Source: Chloroflexota bacterium (GTDB lineage: Bacteria; Chloroflexota; Dehalococcoidia; Tepidiformales; Tepidiformaceae). Taken from it: a stretch of DNA of 8,442 nt. This document shows positions 1 through 6,118 of this stretch, in pieces (the first letter of the stretch is position 1; each line of letters starts with the position of its first letter). The notes beneath the pieces are model-generated. The model was given only the letters and a program-made list of their open reading frames with translations. It was not told the DNA's origin and did not search any database. The DNA lies in NCBI GenBank assembly GCA_963169135.1, contig CAUJEQ010000122.1:1-8442 (forward strand). The letters run 5' to 3'. Made by a program: the position numbers and the translations under genes.

Positions 1-481
1 GGCCCAGATGGGGCTGACCTCCCCCGTCCGCATCAGTTCGATGGTGCTCCGATCGGGCTGGAACCACGTTGGAGATGAGCCTGGTCTCGCGGAGGTCTGT
101 TCGAGTGAGGCGTACGCCGAGGCCGGCGTCGGGCCACACGATATCAGCGTCATGGAAGTTCACGACGCCTCGGCCCCGGCAGAACTGATGGCGTACGAGT
201 CGCTCGGGCTGTGCGCGAAGGGCGAAGGCGGATCGATCGTCGACTCAGGTGCGACCTGGCTCGGCGGTACGCTCCCTGTGAACCCGTCGGGCGGGCTTCT
301 TCGCAAGGGGCACCCGGTGGGCGCCACCGGGATTGCGCAGATCGTCGAACTGACAGAGCAGCTGCAGGGCCGGAGCGGGGATCGCCAGGTCGCGGGAGCG
401 AAAGTGGCGCTCGCGCACAACGGTGGCGGCAACATCGGTTCGGATGCCGCCGCAATGTGCATCACCATCCTGGTGCGATGA
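1..481 (+). CDS. Thiolase family protein (SCPx/archaeal acetyl-CoA acetyltransferase type), C-terminal part, 5' end outside window
   Basis: The frame is already open at base 2 (Ala-Gln before the first Met at 8), so the gene starts left of the window; about 159 C-terminal residues are visible. Thiolases cleave 3-ketoacyl-CoA with CoA, or condense two acyl-CoAs. What is seen: a VHDA motif (EVHDASAPAEL) where classical thiolases have NEAF, then NPSGGLLRKGHPVGATG containing the catalytic GHP histidine, and a terminal AHNGGG. The HDx and HNGGG versions are known from SCP2-thiolases and archaeal thiolases rather than FadA/PhaA. The distal catalytic cysteine (CxG in FadA-type enzymes) is not present at AHNGGG. 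The nucleophilic cysteine of the N-terminal half lies outside the window and cannot be checked. It is upstream of, and co-directional with, the CoA-transferase genes, so it probably belongs to the same acyl-CoA pathway. Family assignment is firm, substrate unknown. Confidence 0.88.
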   Translation, partial: AQMGLTSPVRISSMVLRSGWNHVGDEPGLAEVCSSEAYAEAGVGPHDISVMEVHDASAPAELMAYESLGLCAKGEGGSIVDSGATWLGGTLPVNPSGGLLRKGHPVGATGIAQIVELTEQLQGRSGDRQVAGAKVALAHNGGGNIGSDAAAMCITILVR

Positions 482-503
482 GCAGGGAACCAGCCGCACG
501 ACT

Positions 504-531
504 CCAGCAGCCCGCTCGCGCGGGCTGTTGG
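504..531 (+). other. Intercistronic stem-loop between thiolase and CoA-transferase genes
   Basis: Bases 504-515 pair with 520-531 to give a 12-bp stem with one G-U wobble and a TCGC tetraloop; the core is CAGCCCGC/GCGGGCTG. It sits in the 73-bp gap and is followed by no T-run, so it is not a textbook intrinsic terminator. It could partially terminate, protect mRNA ends, or set the ratio between the thiolase and the downstream genes. The structure is seen directly, the function is inferred. Confidence 0.55.
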
Positions 532-554
532 CACCTCGCAAAGGGGCAAATGCC

Positions 555-1556
555 ATGACGCTCTCGCCCAGTAGCTCCCGCCAGATTGAGATCCTTCGCC
601 AGGGGAGCGGCGCCTATCACCCCGTCGACCCGGACGGGTTCCGGCACTACGTCCGCGAACACAAGAACCGGGCGCTCCAGCCGCGTCTGATGACCGCCCG
701 CGAGGCGGTGGACCGCTTCGTCGCAGACGGCGACTACCTGACCTACGAGTGCAACTACCTGATGCGCGGCCCGAATGCCGTGTTCCACGAACTGATCCGC
801 CAGGAGAAGAAAGACCTCTGGATCGCGGGCAAGTTCACCTACGTGGATGTCGCGCTGCTGGTGGACGCGGGTTGCGCTTCGAAGATCGACTGCGGCTTCT
901 TCCTCTCTGCCCCGGCAGTCGAGCGGGCGCTCAAGGAGGGCCGGCTGCAGGTGTACGAGTACAGCAACGTCATCATGACGCTGCGTATTCAGGCGGGAGC
1001 GATGGGTTTGCCGTTCCTGCCGGTGCGCTCGTTCGGCGGCACCACGGGGTTCGACCATTCCGGAGCGAAGCTCATCAGCGACCCGTACACAGGCGACCCC
1101 ATCACGATCGTGCCCGCACTGAACCCCGACGTCGCCATCATCCACGCACACCAGGCCGACATCTACGGGAACGCGCGCATCTTCGGCACAGGGATCTCCG
1201 ATGTAGAGGCAGCATTGGCCTCGCGAAAAGTCATCGTCTCGGCCGAGGAGATCGTGGACACCGAGGAGATTCGCCGGAATCCGGGAGCGACGAGCATCCC
1301 GTACTACGCTGTCGACGCAGTCGTGTCGTCGCCATTCGGGAGCTACCCGGGTACATGCCCGGGCTATTACGGCTCGGATCCCGAAGGCGTGTTCGAAGTG
1401 TTCCGGGCGGTGATGGGAAACGGAGTGCCCGCCTACCTCGACAAGTGGGTGAGGCCCTTTGAGACGTTCGAGGACATGCTGGAGCAGCAGGTCGGGCAGG
1501 CGAAGCTCGACGCAATGCGCGCCAACGAAGTGTTGAAAGAGGGTTACAGCGCATGA
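555..1556 (+). CDS. Family I CoA-transferase, alpha subunit (glutaconate CoA-transferase subunit A / IpdA-like)
   Basis: This 333-residue protein has the COG1788/GctA fold signature: a start of the domain at LMTAREAVDRFVADGD (about residues 45-60), RGPNAVFHELIR (71-82), EYSNVIMTLRIQAGAMGLPF (135-154), and NPDVAIIHAHQADIYGN further on. Family I enzymes move CoA between carboxylic acids through a glutamyl-CoA intermediate; the mycobacterial IpdAB relatives instead hydrolyse a ring of a steroid-derived CoA ester. I chose ATG 555 because AAGGGG at 541-546 lies 8 bases upstream. The frame is open back to 423, but those residues overlap the thiolase end and look noncoding. An N-terminal extension of about 44 residues (Ser/Pro/His-rich, then HYVREHKNRAL) precedes the domain. 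Its stop overlaps the beta-subunit start (ATGA), which implies co-translation and a heteromer. Substrate unresolved: glutaconate-like, 3-oxoacid or IpdAB-type. Confidence 0.9.
   Translation: MTLSPSSSRQIEILRQGSGAYHPVDPDGFRHYVREHKNRALQPRLMTAREAVDRFVADGDYLTYECNYLMRGPNAVFHELIRQEKKDLWIAGKFTYVDVALLVDAGCASKIDCGFFLSAPAVERALKEGRLQVYEYSNVIMTLRIQAGAMGLPFLPVRSFGGTTGFDHSGAKLISDPYTGDPITIVPALNPDVAIIHAHQADIYGNARIFGTGISDVEAALASRKVIVSAEEIVDTEEIRRNPGATSIPYYAVDAVVSSPFGSYPGTCPGYYGSDPEGVFEVFRAVMGNGVPAYLDKWVRPFETFEDMLEQQVGQAKLDAMRANEVLKEGYSA
1535..1543 (+). promoter_or_regulatory. Ribosome binding site of the CoA-transferase beta subunit
   Basis: GAAAGAGGG ends 9 bases before ATG 1553, inside the last codons of the alpha-subunit gene. 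It supports the ATGA-overlap start and translational coupling of the two subunits. Confidence 0.7.
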
Positions 1557-2383
1557 CCAGGGCTGAAGCTTTTTCGGACCGCGAAGTGGCGATGTGCCAG
1601 GTGGCGCGGCTGGTGGAAAACGGGCGCACCTATTGGGCAGCCGGGGGCGGCACGCCGCTCTATTCGGTGCTGCTTGGGAAGAAACTGTATGCCCCGGACG
1701 CGCAGTACATCACGGAGGACGGTGTCATTGCTCCGGAGCCGATGCTGCCGTTCGAGCCGATGATGACGATGGTGGCCTCACGGGCGGTCTACCGGGCGCT
1801 GGCCTGGGGCACGATGAACTCGGCCGGCATCCACGCGCAGCTCGGCTATATGGACTATGGCGTGCTCAACACGCTCCAGGTGGACCAGCACGGGAACATC
1901 AACTCGACGTTCCTCGGCGAATACGGTGGTTCCGGCCGCAGGTTCGGCGGACCGGGCGGAGCCGACACGATCGCCGCCTGCTGCTGGCGGACCATCCTGA
2001 TCACCGACCAGGAGCGCCGAAAGTTCGTGCGCGAGGTGGACTTCATATCGTCGCCGGGATTCCTGGACGGCACCCCGGGCGCGCGCGAACGGGCCGGGCT
2101 GCCCGAGGGCACTGGTCCCTGGCGTGTGGTAACGCCCTGGGCGATGTATGACTACGCCCCCAGACGTCTGCGGCTCATTGCCCGCGTGCCATGGGTGACC
2201 GTCGACGAAATCCTGGCGGAATGCGAGTGGAAACCACTGGTGGCCGATGAGGTCCAGGTGCTCGAACCGCCAACGGAGGAGGAGCTACAACTGCTCCGGA
2301 CCGAGCTGGACGTGCGCGGCCAGACGACGGATGCCGCCGGATCGTGGATCACCTGGGACGGCGAGAAGTACATCCGAGCGTAG
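1553..2383 (+). CDS. Family I CoA-transferase, beta subunit (glutaconate CoA-transferase subunit B / IpdB-like)
   Basis: A 276-residue partner of the preceding subunit, starting in the ATGA overlap with a good ribosome binding site. The N-terminal half has AAGGGTPLYSVLLGKKLYAP followed by ITEDGVIAPEP; Glu55 sits where GctB carries its catalytic glutamate (Glu54 in Acidaminococcus, in a S-E-x-G context), so a transferase mechanism with a glutamyl-CoA intermediate is plausible. Farther on, the glycine-rich GGSGRRFGGPGGADTIAA matches the GctB/IpdB GSGGxxD loop, and TPWAMYDY and RLRLIARVPWVTVDEI match the family C-terminal half. The last ~45 residues (PPTEEELQLLRTELDVRGQ...) are acidic and less family-like. 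It closes the operon: a hairpin follows 36 bases after the stop. The substrate cannot be read from sequence; IpdB-type ring hydrolase versus dicarboxylate CoA-transferase stays open. Confidence 0.9.
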   Translation: MTRAEAFSDREVAMCQVARLVENGRTYWAAGGGTPLYSVLLGKKLYAPDAQYITEDGVIAPEPMLPFEPMMTMVASRAVYRALAWGTMNSAGIHAQLGYMDYGVLNTLQVDQHGNINSTFLGEYGGSGRRFGGPGGADTIAACCWRTILITDQERRKFVREVDFISSPGFLDGTPGARERAGLPEGTGPWRVVTPWAMYDYAPRRLRLIARVPWVTVDEILAECEWKPLVADEVQVLEPPTEEELQLLRTELDVRGQTTDAAGSWITWDGEKYIRA

Positions 2384-2419
2384 CCCGCACGAGCCGCACA
2401 CCGGGAACTCCCAGGGAAG

Positions 2420-2447
2420 TGCCCGCTGCCTGTTCAGGTGGCGGGCA
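2420..2447 (+). terminator. Stem-loop downstream of the CoA-transferase operon (possible terminator)
   Basis: TGCCCGCTGCC (2420-2430) pairs with GGTGGCGGGCA (2437-2447): an 11-bp stem with two G-U pairs and a TGTTCA loop, starting 36 bases after the stop codon. Only a weak ATTCT tail follows, with no run of T, so it is a non-canonical terminator candidate. Confidence 0.5.
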
Positions 2448-2477
2448 TTCTGCTACTGTGTGGCGGATTTTGGGGGT

Positions 2478-2508
2478 AGGGCCGGTGGCGGCGTAAGCCA
2501 CCGGCCCT
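2478..2508. terminator. Perfect 12-bp GC-rich stem-loop in the convergent gap
   Basis: AGGGCCGGTGGC (2478-2489) and GCCACCGGCCCT (2497-2508) are exact reverse complements around a 7-base GGCGTAA loop. It starts 24 bases past the stop of the minus-strand hydrolase, so it most likely terminates that transcript, or blocks read-through from both sides. On the minus strand the sequence after it reads ACCCCCAAAATCC, without a T-tract, so Rho-independent action is not certain. Confidence 0.6.
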
Positions 2509-2532
2509 GGGGGGAGACCGCAACTGACGGCG

Positions 2533-3435
2533 TCAGGCTGCCGCAGTGACGGGGCTGAGATAGCGGGCAAACCAGCCCGCGGATTCGGCGATAGACCGCT
2601 CAAGCGGTTCGCCGGAGTAGATTTCGTAATGGCGGATGCCCGGGATGACCACCAGCCGTTTTGGCTCCGAGGCAGCCGAGTACAGCGCCTCGAATTCGGA
2701 TGCCGGCGTCACCGTATCGAACTCGGCCGCGACCAGCAGGAGCGGGCGGCCGGCCAGGGCGTCGACCACCGCAATCGGCCGGTGATCGAAGGTCGACTCC
2801 AGGAACTCCATCGAGATTGGCTCGGCCAGCTGAGGAAGTTCCCGCCGCGCCACGCTAAAAAACGCAACGCTGTCGGTGTCGTTGAGGATCTGCAGCGGAT
2901 CGACCATGGTGGACTGTCCGGTGAGTACCCGCTGGATGCGCTCGGCCTCGATTAGAGCCCGGGCGGGAGCGGTTTCCTCTGGCGGTCGTTCGCGCATGCG
3001 GCGGCCACCATCGGCGAATCCAACTTGCGCCGACACGCAGCGGACCCGAAGGTCCGCTGCGGCGGCGACTATCGCGTTCGCGGCGCCGTAGCTCGTGCCC
3101 CAGAGCCCAACGCATCGCGGATCGACCTCTGCAAGCGTCTCCATAAAGGTGACGCTGTTGTGGATGTCCTCGATCTGCCTGCGGGCGACCAGCCTGCCGC
3201 GCGAACCTTCGCTCTCACCGAAACCCCGGTAGTCGAAGGCCAGTGCGGCGATGCCGGCGCGGGCGAACCCGCGCCCGTAGTCGGGCAGGATGAGTTCCTT
3301 GATGCCGGTGAAGCCATGGCAGAGCACGACCCCGGAGACGGGGTTCTGCTCTGAGGCGTCGGCTGGCAGGTAGAGGACCGCCGAAATGCGATCCCCTTCC
3401 GAGTAATACGCAACCCTGCGCTCAAGAACTTCCAC
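2533..3435 (-). CDS. Alpha/beta hydrolase (dienelactone hydrolase/esterase-like)
   Basis: A 300-residue serine hydrolase. The catalytic triad is readable: Ser115 in the elbow G-T-S-Y-G, Asp240 in AAEFDTVTP, and His269 in GIRHYEIY. HGFTG (40-44) forms the oxyanion loop, and FDYRGFGESEG (67-77) is the strand/turn typical of this fold. A cap insertion lies between about residues 145 and 225. The start is GTG at 3435, the only standard start between the upstream in-frame stop (3487-3489) and the conserved domain; no clear ribosome binding site precedes it. No signal peptide, so cytoplasmic. It resembles the BAAT/DLH-like hydrolases with an N-terminal GDRISAVLYLPA strand. It diverges from the thiamine-diphosphate lyase across 117 bp, which suggests shared regulation and possibly cleavage of a thioester, ester or lactone in the same pathway. 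The substrate is unknown. Confidence 0.85.
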   Translation of the reverse strand: MEVLERRVAYYSEGDRISAVLYLPADASEQNPVSGVVLCHGFTGIKELILPDYGRGFARAGIAALAFDYRGFGESEGSRGRLVARRQIEDIHNSVTFMETLAEVDPRCVGLWGTSYGAANAIVAAAADLRVRCVSAQVGFADGGRRMRERPPEETAPARALIEAERIQRVLTGQSTMVDPLQILNDTDSVAFFSVARRELPQLAEPISMEFLESTFDHRPIAVVDALAGRPLLLVAAEFDTVTPASEFEALYSAASEPKRLVVIPGIRHYEIYSGEPLERSIAESAGWFARYLSPVTAAA

Positions 3436-3552
3436 TGGCGGTATGTTGGCGGCGGATTCCGAACCTGCGATATGCGCTGCGTCATATCAGTCGGGAAGCG
3501 GCGGGCGAACGATGCCCGTAAGCGTTTTGAGCGCTGAGGGGAGTAAACCGCC
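3436..3552. promoter_or_regulatory. Divergent promoter/operator region
   Basis: This 117-bp gap lies between two divergent genes and must hold both promoters. It has a perfect inverted repeat, GATATG (3469-3474) and CATATC (3483-3488) with an 8-base spacer. On the plus strand TTGGCG (3446-3451) lies 17 bases before GATATG, a weak sigma-70-like pair; on the minus strand TTCCCG (3497-3492) lies 17 bases before CATATC (3474-3469), also weak. The repeat could therefore be an operator covering both -10 regions. These short matches could arise by chance, so this is a suggestion only. GAGGGGAG at 3536-3543 is the ribosome binding site of the plus-strand gene, 9 bases before its ATG. Confidence 0.35.
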
Positions 3553-5283
3553 ATGGCCGAGCCCGGAGATCTGCTTGTCCGCGCACTGGTTCAACACGGT
3601 GTAGCCGAGGTATTCGCGCTCTCGGGCGGCCACCTGGACCCCATCTTCCAGGCATGCGCCGCCCACGGCGTCCGGATCATTGATACACGCCACGAAGCCG
3701 CCGCCGCGCACATGGCCGACGGCTATGCCCGCACCACGGGCAGGCCGGGCGTTGCCCTTGTCACTGCCGGCCCCGGGGTCACGAACGCTATCACTGGCGT
3801 CGCGAACGCGTACATGGACGCCATCCCGATGATCTGCATCGGTGGGCGGAGCCCGTTGCGCGACGACGACCGGTTGCCGCTGCAGGGCATGGACCAGGTG
3901 GCGCTGATGGCGCCGGTAACGAAGTTTGCACGCACGGTGTTGCAGCCGGAGCGCATCCCGGAGTACCTGCACATGGCATGGCGCCACGCGACGACCGGGC
4001 GGCCGGGGCCGGTGTTCCTTGACATCCCGGTTGACGTACTCTTCACGCCGGTCCGCGACGAGGATCTCGCAAATCTGGGCCACCTCGACGAGGGGAGGCT
4101 GTCGGTGCCGCCGGTGGCGGCCATCGACCAGGCCCTGGACCTGCTGGAAGCAGCGGAACGGCCGGTGGTGTTCGCGGGCGGTGGCGCGATGTTCTCGGGT
4201 GCGCAGGAAGAGGTGCGCCAGTTCGCGGCCATGCTGCAGATCCCGGTATTGGCGAATGCCAAGGCGCGCGGCGTTGTCCCCGAGTGGAGCGAGCTTGGCT
4301 ACGGATCGTTCGCCTATGCCGCATCACCGATCGCGGCCCAGGCGGCCGGCGGGCCCGCAGATGTGGTGGTGTTGCTGGGTGCGCGAGTCGGCATGTTCAC
4401 GGGAACAGGGCCACGCTCGTTCATCCCGGCGGGCGCGAAAGTGATCCAGGTGGACATCGAGCCGGAGGAGATCGGGCGGGCGCGCGATGTGGATGTCGCA
4501 CTCGTGGGCGACGTTCGCGAGACGCTCCTGTTGATGATGGACCGGGCTCTGGGGCGGCGGTTCAAGGACCACACAGCCTGGGTCAAGGGGCTGGCAGCGA
4601 CCAAGCAGACCATGAGGCAGATGCATGACGCGGCGGCCGCGCGCAACCAGCCCATCCACCAATCGCGGCTGGCCCGCGAAGTGGCCGACGTCATCGCTGG
4701 CGACGGCATCATCGTGGCCGACGGCGGCGAGACATCACTCTGGATGGCTGAACAGGCGGTGGTGCTGAACGCGGGCGACTTCTTGAGTCACGGCTACCTG
4801 GGCTGCCTCGGCACGGGCATCCCCTTCGCGATTGCCGCCAAGGTGGCCCACCCCGATAAGCGCGTGGTTGCGATTATCGGCGACGGTTCGGCGGGCCTGA
4901 ACATCGCCGAATTCGATACGGCGGTCCGGCACAATATCCCCGTCGTCGTCATCGTGAACAATGACCAGGGTTGGGGCATGATCCGGCATGGCCAGCGCGC
5001 TCGTTATGGAAACGACCATGTGGTCGGCGCCGAGCTGGGTGCGACGCGGTACGATGTTGTGGCCGAGGGATTCGGGGCGCACCGGGAGTTCGTTACCGAG
5101 GCATCGCAGATCCGTCCGGCGCTGGAACGGGCGCTGGCGAGCGGCAAGCCGGCATGCATCAACGTGATCACGGACCCGGACCAGCCGCACCCGACATCGA
5201 TAGCGATGGCGAAACCCGCGGTGACCGAGGGCGAAGTCGACCTTCCGTACTACGGGCGGAAGAAGCTCGTTCCGACGCCATAG
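3553..5283 (+). CDS. Thiamine-diphosphate-dependent lyase, acetolactate synthase-like (ILVBL / 2-hydroxyacyl-CoA lyase type)
   Basis: A full-length 576-residue ThDP enzyme with the three-domain layout of the acetolactate synthase superfamily: N-terminal pyrimidine domain (about 1-165) with catalytic Glu48 in DTRHEAAAAHMADGYA, central domain (about 190-330), and C-terminal pyrophosphate domain (about 370-545) with the ThDP/Mg motif GDG (443-445) and NND (469-471). Several stretches match ILVBL/HACL2 better than classical IlvB, as far as memory of the family allows: SGGHLDPIF, QGMDQVALMAPVTKFA, GPVFLDIPVDVLF and EFDTAVRHNIPVVVIVNNDQGW. ILVBL and HACL cleave 2-hydroxyacyl-CoA to formyl-CoA and an aldehyde one carbon shorter. 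True acetolactate synthase is less likely, because no ilvN-type regulatory subunit is beside it. Start ATG 3553 has GAGGGGAG upstream. It diverges from an alpha/beta hydrolase and converges with nosY. The exact reaction is inferred. Confidence 0.85.
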   Translation: MAEPGDLLVRALVQHGVAEVFALSGGHLDPIFQACAAHGVRIIDTRHEAAAAHMADGYARTTGRPGVALVTAGPGVTNAITGVANAYMDAIPMICIGGRSPLRDDDRLPLQGMDQVALMAPVTKFARTVLQPERIPEYLHMAWRHATTGRPGPVFLDIPVDVLFTPVRDEDLANLGHLDEGRLSVPPVAAIDQALDLLEAAERPVVFAGGGAMFSGAQEEVRQFAAMLQIPVLANAKARGVVPEWSELGYGSFAYAASPIAAQAAGGPADVVVLLGARVGMFTGTGPRSFIPAGAKVIQVDIEPEEIGRARDVDVALVGDVRETLLLMMDRALGRRFKDHTAWVKGLAATKQTMRQMHDAAAARNQPIHQSRLAREVADVIAGDGIIVADGGETSLWMAEQAVVLNAGDFLSHGYLGCLGTGIPFAIAAKVAHPDKRVVAIIGDGSAGLNIAEFDTAVRHNIPVVVIVNNDQGWGMIRHGQRARYGNDHVVGAELGATRYDVVAEGFGAHREFVTEASQIRPALERALASGKPACINVITDPDQPHPTSIAMAKPAVTEGEVDLPYYGRKKLVPTP

Positions 5284-5319
5284 GACTCGCGAGTCCGGAT
5301 GCTCAAGAGTCCTGGGACT
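5283..5319. terminator. Tandem dyads at the convergent lyase/nosY junction (possible bidirectional terminator)
   Basis: GGACTCGCGAGTCC (5283-5296) is a perfect 14-bp palindrome that begins on the last base of the lyase stop codon. A second dyad, AGTCC-TG-GGACT (5308-5319), lies in the last codons of nosY and reuses the same half-site GAGTCC. They occupy almost the whole 19-bp gap between two converging genes. No T-run is present, so termination is inferred from position only. Confidence 0.4.
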
Positions 5320-6118
5320 GGAAGATTCGCACGGCAATGCCGAGCGGAGCGACGGACCACGCGACGAGCGACAGCAGGAGGAGAACCGCACTGGTCGCGG
5401 TCCCGAGCCGGTCGACCATGTACGAGCCGAGCGGGCCGAGGATCTGGAGGTCCGGTTCGACGCTGAGAACGGCCAGGAGGCGCGTAGCTTCGACGGGGTT
5501 GCCGAGGGCGACAGCCAGCAACGTCCGGCCGGAGGACGAAATCCAGAGGGCGAGGCCGATCGCGCCGAGGTCGTACACGAGGACGAGCAGGAACCAGGCG
5601 AGCACAGCTCCCGAGAGCGCTTTCACTCGGCTATCAGCGATGACCGAGATGAGCATGCCGATGCTGAGGGTCGCACTCGCCAGGGCCCCGGAGAGCAGCA
5701 CGAACAGCAGGTAGTGCTTCACATCGGTGATGGGCTCGAAGAGCGCGACGAGGAAGCCGGCCGCGCCGAAACCGAGAGCGATGGCGCTCCAAACCGCGAT
5801 GGTCAGTCCCAGGTACTTTCCGGCGAGCAGTTCAGCCGCCGAGATGGGCTGCGAAAGAAGGGTAGCCAGCGTGCCGCGCTCGCGTTCGCCGGCGATGGCG
5901 GCGGCGCCAAGAACCAGTGACAGGAGCGGCACGAGGAGGATGCACAGGTTGATCAGCCCGGCGGTGGTCCGGTTGAAGCCCTGGGAGCCGATGTCGCCGC
6001 CCTGGAGTTGCGACAGGGCCAATGCCACGACCGCGAAGGCGGCCGCGTAGCCAACCAGCCAGCGGCTGCGGACCGCATCGCGCAGTTCCTTCCACATGAT
6101 GGCGCGGATGGCTCTCAT
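5303..6118 (-). CDS. nosY: NosY: ABC transporter permease for nitrous oxide reductase maturation
   Basis: A 271-residue integral membrane protein, close to the usual NosY length of about 276. The N-terminus MRAIRAIMWKELRDAVRSRW is the cytoplasmic coupling-helix start typical of ABC-2/NosY permeases. About six membrane spans are visible, near residues 20-40, 52-76, 100-125, 133-158, 167-192 and 237-265. AGERERGTLATLLSQPIS follows span 2, as in NosY/CcmB-like permeases, and is a likely contact loop for NosF. In the known system NosF2Y2 with NosD moves or hands over a sulfur species to the periplasm for the CuZ (4Cu:2S) centre of NosZ. The start overlaps the nosF stop by ATGA, with GGGGGAAGG just upstream, so the genes are translationally coupled. 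nosY is the last gene of the operon in the window; no nosL follows. Confidence is high because nosD and nosF are adjacent. Confidence 0.93.
   Translation of the reverse strand: MRAIRAIMWKELRDAVRSRWLVGYAAAFAVVALALSQLQGGDIGSQGFNRTTAGLINLCILLVPLLSLVLGAAAIAGERERGTLATLLSQPISAAELLAGKYLGLTIAVWSAIALGFGAAGFLVALFEPITDVKHYLLFVLLSGALASATLSIGMLISVIADSRVKALSGAVLAWFLLVLVYDLGAIGLALWISSSGRTLLAVALGNPVEATRLLAVLSVEPDLQILGPLGSYMVDRLGTATSAVLLLLSLVAWSVAPLGIAVRIFQSQDS

Noticed and set aside
423..554. Upstream extension of the CoA-transferase alpha subunit to the ATG at 423
   Set aside because: It would overlap the thiolase C-terminus by 59 bp and translate the hairpin; ATG 555 has a proper ribosome binding site and fits the family better.
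3487..4083. 198-codon minus-strand frame covering the lyase 5' end and the divergent promoter
   Set aside because: Antisense to the conserved pyrimidine-binding domain; low-complexity Arg/His/Val composition without a known family.
4735..5391. 218-codon minus-strand frame across the lyase end and nosY end
   Set aside because: It runs antisense to the conserved ThDP-binding domain and overlaps nosY in another frame; Arg/Val/His-rich, typical of shadow frames.
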